DNA from: an uncultured Collinsella sp.
GTDB lineage: Bacteria > Actinomycetota > Coriobacteriia > Coriobacteriales > Coriobacteriaceae
Assembly: GCA_937950415.1 (NCBI GenBank)
Contig: CALFDL010000016.1
Location: forward strand, 1 to 24,648
Length of the DNA: 24,648 nucleotides
Direction of reading: 5' to 3'
The position numbers and the translations under genes are program-made. Positions 1-5,734 of this stretch are shown here, one piece after another; positions within the stretch are counted from its first letter, which is position 1; every line of letters starts with the position of its first letter. Below the pieces are notes generated by a model. It ran no database searches. It was not told the origin of the DNA and was given only the letters and a program-made list of their open reading frames with translations.

Positions 1-103
1 CTGGTCTATATCGCAGATACTATCGCAGAAAAATGTTTCCGCAGGGTTAAAGCGTGTCCGGTGCTCAAAAAACGTGCGCGAGCTGGCGGGTGTGGTCGGT
101 GGC

Positions 104-1126
104 TTAGCGTGAAGTGGAGGCTCGGGACTCGATGTGGCCGGGGATCTCGATGTGCTTGGGCGCGAGCCTTGCGGCCTCGCCTACCGTGGTGGTGACGACG
201 TCGATGCGCTCGGATAGGCGCTCGACCACGCGCTCGGCAATGGCAGGGGTGTCCTGCGCGGCCGTGGTCACGCCGCCAAAGAGCACGTAGTTCCAGGGAT
301 AGTCATCGAACGTCGCGATCTTAAGGCCCGCCGGCAGCGAGGGACCAAGCTGGGCCAGTGCCTCGGTCAAGCGCAAGAAGACCAAACCGTTGACGGCGAT
401 AAGGCCGAGCTTTTTACCTGCGTAATCGCGAATAGCCTCGTCCAGACGGCTGATGCCCTCAGCGCCGCCGTCGGCCAGCGTGACGACCTCGCCGGCAAGA
501 CCGCGACGAGCGAGCTCATCGGTAAAGGCCTCGGCACGCTCGCGACGCACGGGGCTGTCGTCGCTTGCCTCGGTAAGCAGGCACAGGCGCTCGCTGCCCG
601 CAGCAGCCAGGGCGTCGACCAGCCCAGCAACGAGCTCGCGGTTGTTAGACGTCACCAGATCGATGCCGCCATCCTCGATGTCGCGGTCGAGCAACACGAC
701 CGGCAGGCGACCTGCGGCCGCAGCGATCGCCTCGTCGTTGCCGCCGCAGGTGTTGACGACCAGGCCGTCCACGCCCGCGTCGATGAGCCTGGTGAGCGAC
801 TCGGCCTCCTTGGCGGAGTCGTTGCCGCTAATGGCCGTCATGAGCGAGCAGCCACGCGCGGCGGCGCTGGCGGAAAGGCCCTCGAGCATGGCGCTCGAGA
901 ACGGGTTGGCGATGTCGGCGAGGATAACGCCGATGAGGTTGGTACGCGAGCTGCGCAGGTTGCGCGCAGCGGCACGCGGTCGATAGCCCGTGCGCTCGAT
1001 GACCTCGGCGATGCGGGCGCGAGTCTCCTCGGTCATCTGCCCAGGGCGGTTGTTGAGGTAGCGCGAAACGGTGGCCGGGCTCACGCCCGCCTCGGCGGCA
1101 ATGTCTTTGATTCTCATCTGCGCCAT
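104..1126 (-). CDS. LacI-family transcriptional regulator (probable kdgK/eda regulator)
   Basis: A 340-residue LacI/GalR-type repressor. The N-terminal helix-turn-helix reads IKDIAAEAGVSPATVSRYLN, followed by a hinge region and a periplasmic-binding-protein-like effector domain (LIGVILADIANPFSSAMLEG, then GVDGLVVNTCGG). The frame opens further upstream at 1174. I chose the ATG at 1126 because it has a GGGG-containing Shine-Dalgarno stretch about 7 nt upstream and puts the HTH at the usual place; an ATG three codons later is also possible. It is divergent from kdgK, and two operator-like sites lie between the genes. It is therefore the natural candidate to control the CGAAAyCGrTTTCG sites at kdgK, the HIT gene and the YczE-like gene, with a sugar acid such as KDG or a precursor as inducer. 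Family is certain; target and inducer are inferred. Confidence 0.9.
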   Translation of the reverse strand: MAQMRIKDIAAEAGVSPATVSRYLNNRPGQMTEETRARIAEVIERTGYRPRAAARNLRSSRTNLIGVILADIANPFSSAMLEGLSASAAARGCSLMTAISGNDSAKEAESLTRLIDAGVDGLVVNTCGGNDEAIAAAAGRLPVVLLDRDIEDGGIDLVTSNNRELVAGLVDALAAAGSERLCLLTEASDDSPVRRERAEAFTDELARRGLAGEVVTLADGGAEGISRLDEAIRDYAGKKLGLIAVNGLVFLRLTEALAQLGPSLPAGLKIATFDDYPWNYVLFGGVTTAAQDTPAIAERVVERLSERIDVVTTTVGEAARLAPKHIEIPGHIESRASTSR

Positions 1127-1191
1127 GGCGCACCCCGTTTCCCACATGTCGGCAATCTTAGCCATTTTAGGCATTTTTTTAAAAATCTCGC

Positions 1192-1257
1192 TTGCAAAAC
1201 GTTGTAGGTGAGTATACTACAACTCGAAACGAAACCGATTTCGTAAACCGATTTCGG
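1192..1257 (+). promoter_or_regulatory. kdgK promoter with tandem LacI-type operators
   Basis: A -35-like TTGCAA (1192-1197) and -10-like TATACT (1213-1218), 15 bp apart, are followed directly by two half-overlapping operators: CGAAACCGATTTCG (1230-1243) and GTAAACCGATTTCG (1243-1256). The first matches the sites in front of the HIT and YczE-like genes. The second is a hybrid: its left arm GTAAA is that of the operators around the second LacI gene, its right arm TTTCG that of the first class. The same TTGCAA-15-TATACT arrangement recurs at 5441-5467. Position downstream of the -10 fits repression by road-block. Confidence 0.75.
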
Positions 1258-1260
1258 CAA

Positions 1261-1318
1261 GCGTTGGAACGGAGGTGCAAAGATGCACCCTACTGTCTTG
1301 GCACCTCCGTGCCAACGC
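1261..1318 (+). ncRNA. Structured leader hairpin, copy 1 (5' UTR of kdgK)
   Basis: An 18-position stem pairs 1261-1278 with 1301-1318; the only mismatch is A1268/G1311. The loop is 22 nt (1279-1300). A second copy at 5496-5553 has the same stem length and loop length. The loops are identical at 18 of 22 positions and centre on GCACCCTAC flanked by AAGA and TCTT, which can pair with each other. The arms differ at many positions, yet both copies stay paired (for example GGAGGTGC/GCACCTCC here against TAGGATGC/GCATCCTA there). That is compensatory change expected of a functional RNA. It lies just after the operators and about 40 nt before the kdgK start. No U-tract follows, so it is not a simple terminator. 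Function unknown. Confidence 0.75.
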
Positions 1319-1360
1319 CATAGCAAAGGTGTACGCACAACCAGAAGGAGCTACGCGACC

Positions 1361-2395
1361 ATGGGTAAAACGGTTCTTACCTTCGGCGAGATCATGATGA
1401 GGCTCTCGCCCAAAGATCACCTGCGTATTGAGCAGGCCACCGAGTTCGATGTCCGCTACGGCGGCGCCGAGGCCAACACCGCGCTTTCCCTGGCCTACCA
1501 GGGCGACAAGGCCGCCTACGTTTCCGTCGTTCCAGCCAACCGCCTGGGCGAGTGCGCTCTGCGCTCGCTGAAGGTCTACGACGTCGACACCACGCGCGTC
1601 GTGCGTCAGGGCGATCGTCTTGGTTCCTATGTGTTTGAGGTCGGCGCTTCGCAGCGCGGCAACGGCTGCGTCTACGACCGCAAGTACTCGGCCATCAACA
1701 TGGCCAAGCGCGACGTCTTTGACTGGGACGAGATTCTCAAGGGCATCGACGTCTTCTACTTCTCTGGCGTGACGCCCGCCGTCTCCGACGAGATGTCCGC
1801 CGCCTGCAAGGATGCTCTCACCGCTTGCCGTGCCAAGGGCATCACCACCGTGTGCGACGTTAACTACCGCGGCAAGATGTGGTCGCCCGAGAAGTCGCAG
1901 GCAACCATGAAGGAGCTCCTGCCGCTCGTCGACATCTGCATCGCCAACGACGAGGACGCACCCGCCGGCCTCGGCATGACCTGCGTCTCCGGCTCCCTTG
2001 CCCACGGCATCGAGGAGCGCGACACCTACGTCGAGATGGCCCGTCAGATCTGCGCCGAGTACGGCTGCAAGAAGGTCGCCTCCGTCGTCCGCAACATCTC
2101 CTGCGTCGAGCGCTCCATCTGGATGGGCATGCTCTATGACGCCGAGAGCGGCGAGCACTGGTTCTCCCCTGCCCATGACGTGCACGTGCTCGAAGGCGTT
2201 GCTGCCGGCGATGCTTTCAACGCCGGTCTCGTCCACGCCCTCATCAACGACTTCGATCCGCAGGCTGCCGTCAACTACGCCATTGCCGCCTCGATTCTCA
2301 AGCTCACCATCAAGGGCGATTCCAACCTGGTGACTGCCGACGAGATCGCCGCCGTGGCCAACGCCGCCGACGGTGGCACCCGCGTCGCCCGTTAA
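1361..2395 (+). CDS. kdgK: 2-dehydro-3-deoxygluconokinase (KDG kinase), PfkB family
   Basis: A 344-residue PfkB/ribokinase-family sugar kinase. It phosphorylates 2-keto-3-deoxy-D-gluconate to KDPG with ATP in the cytoplasm. Visible family features are the N-terminal VLTFGEIMMRLSP, the substrate-binding GGAEANTAL (about residues 34-42), CDVNYR in the middle, and the C-terminal anion-hole/catalytic motif EGVAAGDAFNAG with the likely base Asp284. The ATG at 1361 is chosen over an upstream in-frame ATG at 1283 because AGAAGGAG lies 10 nt upstream, and because 1283 falls inside the structured leader hairpin. eda follows in the same direction after a 255-nt gap with its own structured RNA. KDG rather than another sugar acid is inferred from this pairing. 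Confidence 0.88.
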   Translation: MGKTVLTFGEIMMRLSPKDHLRIEQATEFDVRYGGAEANTALSLAYQGDKAAYVSVVPANRLGECALRSLKVYDVDTTRVVRQGDRLGSYVFEVGASQRGNGCVYDRKYSAINMAKRDVFDWDEILKGIDVFYFSGVTPAVSDEMSAACKDALTACRAKGITTVCDVNYRGKMWSPEKSQATMKELLPLVDICIANDEDAPAGLGMTCVSGSLAHGIEERDTYVEMARQICAEYGCKKVASVVRNISCVERSIWMGMLYDAESGEHWFSPAHDVHVLEGVAAGDAFNAGLVHALINDFDPQAAVNYAIAASILKLTIKGDSNLVTADEIAAVANAADGGTRVAR

Positions 2396-2410
2396 TTCGT
2401 TCCCCATTCC

Positions 2411-2450
2411 GCGGGCTGCAGTTTCCCATACCCATACCTCTGCAGCCCGC
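2411..2450 (+). other. Stable hairpin after kdgK
   Basis: A perfect 11-bp stem (GCGGGCTGCAG, 2411-2421, with CTGCAGCCCGC, 2440-2450) closes an 18-nt pyrimidine-rich loop. It starts 15 nt after the kdgK stop. No T-run follows, so it is not a standard terminator. It could be a processing or 3'-end-stabilising element between kdgK and eda. No counterpart exists in the second leader (5491-5735). Confidence 0.55.
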
Positions 2451-2469
2451 TCCCCGATTCCTCCGGTCG

Positions 2470-2607
2470 GGCAAAACCACCAGTCCCATTCCGGTTTTGC
2501 CTGGCATTTCCTACACGACTGGTCGCGCAGCCGGTTTTGGAATTGCTTGTGACCCCAAGCAGTGCCTCCGATAACCAATCCAAAACCGGCTCATGACCAG
2601 CCCTTTT
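2470..2607 (+). ncRNA. Structured leader RNA with possible pseudoknot, copy 1 (upstream of eda)
   Basis: Shares long identical motifs with 5575-5706: CAGTCCCATTCCGG, CATTTCCTAnACGACTG and AGTGCCTCCGATAACC. The helices between them have changed sequence but still pair. Helix 1 is 2470-2478/2493-2501 with the CAGTCCCATTCC loop. Helix 2 is CTGGTC 2519-2524 with GACCAG 2595-2600. Helix 3 is an 11-bp stem 2530-2540/2580-2590. Inside helix 3 a small hairpin (2544-2548/2556-2560) precedes the 16-nt conserved stretch. Loop bases CAGTC (2481-2485) can pair with GACTG (2517-2521), which overlaps helix 2, so two exclusive folds are possible. Helix 2 is followed by CCC and TTTT. This looks like a riboswitch or attenuator. 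The eda ribosome binding site lies about 30 nt downstream. I know no named family with these motifs. Confidence 0.72.
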
Positions 2608-2650
2608 AGAAATTACGCGCATCCGCGCGCCGCACATCGAAAGGAACATC

Positions 2651-3292
2651 ATGTTCGATCAGTTCTACACCACGCTTGAGTCCCTGGGCATCGTGCCGGT
2701 CGTCGTGCTCGATAAGGTCGAGGACGCCGCTCCGCTCGCCCATGCCCTGATGGCCGCCGGCATGAAGTCCGCCGAGGTCACTTTCCGCACCGCCTGCGCT
2801 GCCGAGTGCATCGCCGCCATGGCCGAGGCCGAGCCCGAGATGTGCGTCGGCGCCGGCACCGTCCTGACCGTCGAGCAGGTTGAGCAGGCCCGCGCCGCCG
2901 GTGCCAAGTTCATCGTCTCCCCGGGCTACAACGAGGCCGTCGTCAAGCACTGCATCGACATCGACCTGCCCGTGCTGCCCGGCACCGTGACCCCCTCCGA
3001 GGTCACCGCTGCCGTCAACCTGGGCCTCAAGGTCACCAAGTTCTTCCCCGCGGCTCAATACGGCGGCCTTAACACCATCAAGGCCCTCGCCGCTCCGTTT
3101 GTCGGTCACCGCTTTATGCCCACCGGCGGCGTGAGCACCTCCAACGTCGAGGAGTACCTGAGCTCCTCCGCCATCATCGCCTGCGGTGGCACTTGGATGG
3201 TCAAGCCGGCCCTGTTTGCCGACGGCGACTTCTCCAAGGTTGAGCAGATCGCCCGCGAGGCCATGGACGTCGTCAAGAAGGTCCGCGCCTAG
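2651..3292 (+). CDS. eda: 2-dehydro-3-deoxyphosphogluconate aldolase (KDPG aldolase)
   Basis: A 213-residue class I aldolase of the KDPG/KHG family, full length for the family. It cleaves KDPG to pyruvate and glyceraldehyde 3-phosphate. Signature residues are visible: Glu42 and Arg46 in AEVTFRT, the GAGTVL turn (68-73), SPGYN (90-94), the Schiff-base lysine Lys130 in VTKFFPA, and the phosphate-binding PTGGVS. The start ATG has AAAGGA about 8 nt upstream. It lies downstream of kdgK and completes the KDG route. A structured RNA sits immediately 5', so eda may be regulated separately from kdgK. A strong terminator follows. Confidence 0.93.
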   Translation: MFDQFYTTLESLGIVPVVVLDKVEDAAPLAHALMAAGMKSAEVTFRTACAAECIAAMAEAEPEMCVGAGTVLTVEQVEQARAAGAKFIVSPGYNEAVVKHCIDIDLPVLPGTVTPSEVTAAVNLGLKVTKFFPAAQYGGLNTIKALAAPFVGHRFMPTGGVSTSNVEEYLSSSAIIACGGTWMVKPALFADGDFSKVEQIAREAMDVVKKVRA

Positions 3293-3309
3293 ACCTAGCT
3301 CTCTATCGT

Positions 3310-3341
3310 GGGGGTGCGACCTAGACCGCGCCCCCATTTTT
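3310..3341 (+). terminator. Intrinsic terminator of kdgK-eda
   Basis: GGGGGTGCG (3310-3318) pairs with CGCGCCCCC (3327-3335) across an 8-nt loop. It is followed by ATTTTT, 17 nt after the eda stop. Confidence 0.85.
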
Positions 3342-3342
3342 G

Positions 3343-3445
3343 AAGCGGCTCGGAAGCGTGCCGTTTCCGTCACGGACAAGAACCGAAACCGTCTTGTATG
3401 CTGATAGAACGTGACGGAAGCGACACGCCCCCGAGCCGCTTTTTC
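3343..3445. repeat. Long imperfect palindrome, possible second terminator
   Basis: The arm 3343-3374 (starting AAGCGGCTCGG) is largely complementary to 3410-3441 (ending CCGAGCCGCTT). A nested hairpin (GACAAGA 3375-3381 with TCTTGT 3392-3397) lies in the middle. TTTTT follows the right arm on the plus strand. It directly abuts the eda terminator. It opens a 370-bp gene-free stretch (3293-3662) that is almost entirely palindromes, with no coding signal. Confidence 0.6.
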
Positions 3446-3489
3446 TTGACCGATTAAACTCTTCAACATAGCCCAGAGCGCCAAAACAA

Positions 3490-3553
3490 ATGCGGTGCCG
3501 TCTGGAGGAATCGACCCTTTGCTTCCGGTCTGTTCCTCCAAACGGCACCGCAT
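3490..3553. repeat. Palindromic intergenic repeat
   Basis: ATGCGGTGCCGT plus TGGAGGAA on the left (3490-3510) pairs with TTCCTCCA plus ACGGCACCGCAT on the right (3533-3553). The 22-nt loop is GC-mixed. No T-run and no coding frame. Probably a REP-like element. Confidence 0.55.
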
Positions 3554-3580
3554 CTTTGTGCCCCGGCCACGCCTCAACGC

Positions 3581-3648
3581 AGTTGCGGTGAAATAGGGAT
3601 TGTTTTGCGCCACCTGGGCCGCAAAACAATCCCTATTCCACCGCAACT
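3581..3648. repeat. Palindromic repeat of the AGTTGCGGTGAAATA family, copy 1
   Basis: A 28-bp stem with one mismatch pairs 3581-3608 with 3621-3648 around a 12-nt loop. Its outer sequence AGTTGCGGTGAAATAG recurs at 4415-4430 as a half element and at 4723-4739 as a full palindrome. This identifies a dispersed intergenic repeat family. It ends 14 bp before the stop codon of the convergent GntR gene. Confidence 0.7.
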
Positions 3649-3662
3649 TATGAGGGGATAGA

Positions 3663-4355
3663 TTAGATGGACGAATCTTTGGGCAGCTCGAAGTAATCGG
3701 GATGCAGGGCGATAACTGGGCCCTGCTCCTCGGGCATTAGATGCAGGTGCGTCTGCGCCAGATAGCTCGCCGCATCGGTGTCGCCTTCCTTAATGGCCTC
3801 GAGGATTCGGCGGTGTTGCCGACGAATCGGCTCCCAGTCCAGATCCTGCGACACCGCACGCAGCCAGTTGTAGCGCTCAAAATGCGTGTTGATGCTCTTC
3901 ATCCAATCCCACAGCATGTGGCGACCGGCAATCTCAAAGCACGTCTCGTGGAACAGGTTGTCCAGGTCAAAGAAGCGACGCGTCTCGCTGTGGTCGAGCG
4001 ACTCTGACTCGGCAAGGATTTGCTCAAGCCGCTGCTTCTGCTCGGGTGTGGCAGCAGAGCAGCACTTAATGAGCACGCTCCTCTCAAGCTTCTCGCGCAA
4101 AAAGCAGGCGTTCTCGGCACGCTCCATGCTAATTTTTGAGACATAGGTGCCGCTCTTGGGGCGCGTTTCCACCAGCTCCTGCTCGCGCAGGCGCACAAAG
4201 GACTCGCGGATGGGTGTGCGCCCGATCCCCGTCTCCTTTTCCAGACCAATCGCCGAAAGGCGCGTACCGGGCTTGAGCTCGGCATAAATGATCTTGGAGC
4301 GCAATGCGTTGTATGCCTGGTCTTGCAGACTCTGATAATGCTGGTGCTGTTCCAT
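3663..4355 (-). CDS. GntR-family regulator with FCD effector domain (FadR-like)
   Basis: A 230-residue regulator. The N-terminal winged helix (about residues 8-75) contains LKPGTRLS and GIGRTPIRESFVRLREQELV, the classic GntR HTH, and ends in RPKSGTYVSKIS. The C-terminal all-helical FCD domain carries the Asp and His positions seen in metal- and ligand-binding members (DLDNLFHETCFEIAGR, then HRRILEAIKEGD). The frame extends upstream to 4538, but that part runs into repeats. The ATG at 4355 begins a normal GntR N-terminus and has GAGGG about 8 nt upstream. FCD members commonly sense organic or sugar acids, which suits the locus. Its targets are not evident; no GntR-type operator could be assigned with confidence. 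Confidence 0.88.
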   Translation of the reverse strand: MEQHQHYQSLQDQAYNALRSKIIYAELKPGTRLSAIGLEKETGIGRTPIRESFVRLREQELVETRPKSGTYVSKISMERAENACFLREKLERSVLIKCCSAATPEQKQRLEQILAESESLDHSETRRFFDLDNLFHETCFEIAGRHMLWDWMKSINTHFERYNWLRAVSQDLDWEPIRRQHRRILEAIKEGDTDAASYLAQTHLHLMPEEQGPVIALHPDYFELPKDSSI

Positions 4356-4411
4356 AAAGCCCTCGGTTAGTCGAATACCACCATGCAATACTATCGCATC
4401 CCCCGCCCCCT

Positions 4412-4430
4412 CATGAGTTGCGGTGAAATA
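4412..4430 (+). repeat. Half copy of the AGTTGCGGTGAAATA repeat
   Basis: ATGAGTTGCGGTGAAATAG without a complementary partner nearby. It lies in the 453-bp gene-free stretch 4356-4808, which otherwise holds the palindromic element at 4472-4701 and another full repeat at 4721-4792. The remaining bases show no coding signal. Confidence 0.55.
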
Positions 4431-4471
4431 GTTCCTGCTCACGGCCTTCAGCAGCAAAATCAGGCAGTCTT

Positions 4472-4701
4472 TTTGGGATGGGGCTCTTTTAGCTACCCTG
4501 GCCCGTAGATCGGCCCCCTTGCCACAAAAGGGGCCCATCTACTACGTTAACGCGGATAGCCCCGACCATGCCGAAAAATGAGAAAACAAAACCGCAGGTA
4601 GACGGCTTGCCGATTTTCAAAAAAGCCGGCTATGGTTGACCCCTACGGCTTAAACGTAGTAGATAGCCCATTTTCGTGGCACAGCACTATTCCATCCCAA
4701 A
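4472..4701. repeat. Large nested palindrome, MITE-like element
   Basis: Outer arms TTTGGGATGG (4472-4481) and CCATCCCAAA (4692-4701) enclose long inner arms. The inner left arm is 4520-4550 (starting TGCCACAAAAGG, containing ATCTACTACGTTAA). The inner right arm is 4650-4681 (starting TTAAACGTAGTAGAT, ending TTTTCGTGGCA). Between these is further imperfect complementarity around ATAGCC and GGCTAT. It has no open frame. A copy of AGTTGCGGTGAAATAG lies on each side, at 4415-4430 and 4723-4739, in the same orientation. This resembles a non-autonomous miniature element inserted near repeat copies. No target-site duplication could be proven. Confidence 0.5.
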
Positions 4702-4720
4702 TTGGCACCCCAGGCCCACT

Positions 4721-4792
4721 ATAAGTTGCGGTGAAATAGGGACCGTGGCGCCGCTGGAGCCGCTAAACAATCCGTATTTCACCGCGGCTTAT
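4721..4792. repeat. Palindromic repeat of the AGTTGCGGTGAAATA family, copy 2
   Basis: The left arm 4721-4742 and right arm 4771-4792 pair imperfectly (two G-T wobbles, one mismatch) around a GC-rich middle. The arms match copy 1 at 3581-3648, but the interior differs. It lies directly before the end of the HIT gene. Confidence 0.65.
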
Positions 4793-4808
4793 GAGGGACG
4801 AAGGGTTC

Positions 4809-5243
4809 TTACAAGTTGGCGATGATTGCTTGGGCGACCTCGTCGTACTGAGCCGGCTCGAGCGTGACGCGACCGGGATTCATGGCGAACACATCGCCAA
4901 ACTCAAACGGGTCATCCTTGTACTTGGGGACGATATGCACATGCAGGTGATGCATGGTGTCGCCATAAGCACCAAAGTTGATCTTGTCGGGGTTGAACGC
5001 CTTGTGCAGCGCAGCTGCGACGTGACGTACATCGGCCATAAAGGCGGCGGCGTCCTCCTCGGACATGCAGGAGATGTCGTCGACGTGCTGCTTGGAGGCC
5101 ACGATGACGCGACCCTTGTGGCTCTGCTCCTTAAACAAGATGAGCTTGCTGGCGGGCAGGTCGAGCATGGGGATGCCAAAGGCATCGACGAGCGTGTTGT
5201 CGGTCCCGCACATGCAGTACGAGCAATCGGTGTGCTGTTCCAT
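4809..5243 (-). CDS. HIT-family nucleotide-binding hydrolase
   Basis: A 144-residue histidine-triad protein. The signature HHLHVHIVP places the triad at His99, His101 and His103; His101 or its neighbour would be the nucleophile acting on a nucleoside phosphoramidate, acyl-adenylate or dinucleotide. An N-terminal cysteine cluster CSYCMC (residues 7-12) could bind zinc, as in several HIT proteins. The frame continues upstream to 5405, but the ATG at 5243 has AAAGGAT 5-10 nt upstream and starts the family domain. Upstream lies a CGAAATCGGTTTCG operator identical in arms to that of kdgK, so it belongs to the same regulon. A link between HIT hydrolysis and uronate catabolism is not established; its substrate here is unknown. 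Confidence 0.88.
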   Translation of the reverse strand: MEQHTDCSYCMCGTDNTLVDAFGIPMLDLPASKLILFKEQSHKGRVIVASKQHVDDISCMSEEDAAAFMADVRHVAAALHKAFNPDKINFGAYGDTMHHLHVHIVPKYKDDPFEFGDVFAMNPGRVTLEPAQYDEVAQAIIANL

Positions 5244-5351
5244 GGTGATCCTTTCGATCCGGGTGAAAGCGTTCGCCGCAATGCGACCGACGGGCGCAAC
5301 CAAGCTGCCCGGCAGTCCACGACGAACACACGATGCGCTCTCCAACCGTTG

Positions 5352-5405
5352 CGAAATCGGTTTCGAGTATGTCCTTGCCATGATACCGCCAACGAGTTGT
5401 TGCAA
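5352..5405 (-). promoter_or_regulatory. Promoter and LacI-type operator of the HIT gene
   Basis: CGAAATCGGTTTCG (5352-5365) is the reverse complement of the site at 1230-1243. Reading the minus strand, TTGCAA (5400-5405) and TATCAT (5380-5385) are candidate -35 and -10 boxes with a short 14-bp spacer. The operator lies just downstream. The operator is well supported; the boxes are less so. Confidence 0.6.
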
Positions 5406-5407
5406 TT

Positions 5408-5423
5408 AGGTGAACGTTCACCT
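5408..5423. promoter_or_regulatory. Perfect 16-bp palindrome between divergent promoters
   Basis: AGGTGAACGTTCACCT is a perfect palindrome with no spacer, between the candidate HIT promoter and the YczE-like promoter at 5441. Its symmetry and site suggest the operator of a further dimeric regulator (possibly the GntR or another family), distinct from the LacI sites. Regulator unknown. Confidence 0.45.
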
Positions 5424-5440
5424 TTTTATTATTTTTCTCT

Positions 5441-5491
5441 TTGCAAAAGGAATCCCGTGCGTATACTAAGGCTCAAACGAAACCGATTTCG
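5441..5491 (+). promoter_or_regulatory. Promoter and LacI-type operator of the YczE-like gene
   Basis: TTGCAA (5441-5446) and TATACT (5462-5467), 15 bp apart, are followed by CGAAACCGATTTCG (5478-5491). Boxes, spacer and operator position copy the kdgK promoter at 1192-1243. The similarity continues into the leader RNA, so this is a duplicated control region. The 491-bp gene-free stretch 5244-5734 is fully taken up by the two divergent promoters, the 16-bp palindrome and two RNA elements. Confidence 0.75.
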
Positions 5492-5495
5492 TTAA

Positions 5496-5553
5496 GCGTG
5501 AGCAATAGGATGCTAAGACGCACCCTACCATCTTGGCATCCTATTGCCCACGT
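5496..5553 (+). ncRNA. Structured leader hairpin, copy 2 (upstream of YczE-like gene)
   Basis: The arm 5496-5513 pairs with 5536-5553, with one mismatch (A5501/C5548) and one G-T pair, around a 22-nt loop (5514-5535). The loop again has AAGA, GCACCCTAC and TCTT and differs from copy 1 at four positions. The arms are diverged but remain complementary. It starts 4 bp after the operator, as copy 1 does. Confidence 0.75.
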
Positions 5554-5574
5554 CCTGTCATTCACTTTTCTCCC

Positions 5575-5706
5575 GTCTCGTTGGCCCTTCAGTCCCATTC
5601 CGGCACAGCGAGACATTTCCTAGACGACTGACCGTGGGGCCGGCTTTTCTGCTTTTACAGCAGTGCCTCCGATAACCCTCTTTTGCCGGCCCAGGTCAGC
5701 CTTTTT
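5575..5706 (+). ncRNA. Structured leader RNA with possible pseudoknot, copy 2
   Basis: The second copy of the element at 2470-2607. Helix 1 is 5575-5586 with 5602-5614 (bulged A5605) around the conserved CAGTCCCATTCC loop. Helix 2 is CTGACC 5628-5633 with GGTCAG 5694-5699, against CTGGTC/GACCAG in copy 1: two compensated positions. Helix 3 is GCCGGC 5639-5644 with GCCGGC 5685-5690. AGTGCCTCCGATAACC is at 5662-5677. CAGTC (5590-5594) can again pair with GACTG (5626-5630), in competition with helix 2. Helix 2 is followed by CC and TTTTT, a terminator-like end. The start codon is about 30 nt further on, after GAAAGGA. Confidence 0.75.
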
Positions 5707-5734
5707 ATTCACAACCGAAAGGACGGGCAGCAAT

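Noticed and set aside
1..103. Possible end of a further gene or a terminator for the first LacI gene
   Set aside because: A T-rich run on the minus strand (68-73) lacks a convincing stem, and no frame shows a recognisable protein end. TATCGCAGA occurs twice (9 and 21), which is too little to interpret.
1217..2578. A 453-codon open frame on the minus strand opposite kdgK
   Set aside because: It mirrors kdgK in the antisense frame, is rich in low-complexity Gly/Val/Asp/Ala runs and has no family motif. It also runs through the leader RNA. This is a GC-rich shadow.
2606..3646. A 346-codon minus-strand frame over eda and the palindromes
   Set aside because: It is antisense to eda, contains Gly/Asp/Leu low-complexity sequence and crosses a terminator and palindromic repeats.
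4356..4538. N-terminal extension of the GntR protein up to 4538
   Set aside because: The extra 61 residues have no GntR similarity, run through a repeat copy, and the internal ATG has a better ribosome site.
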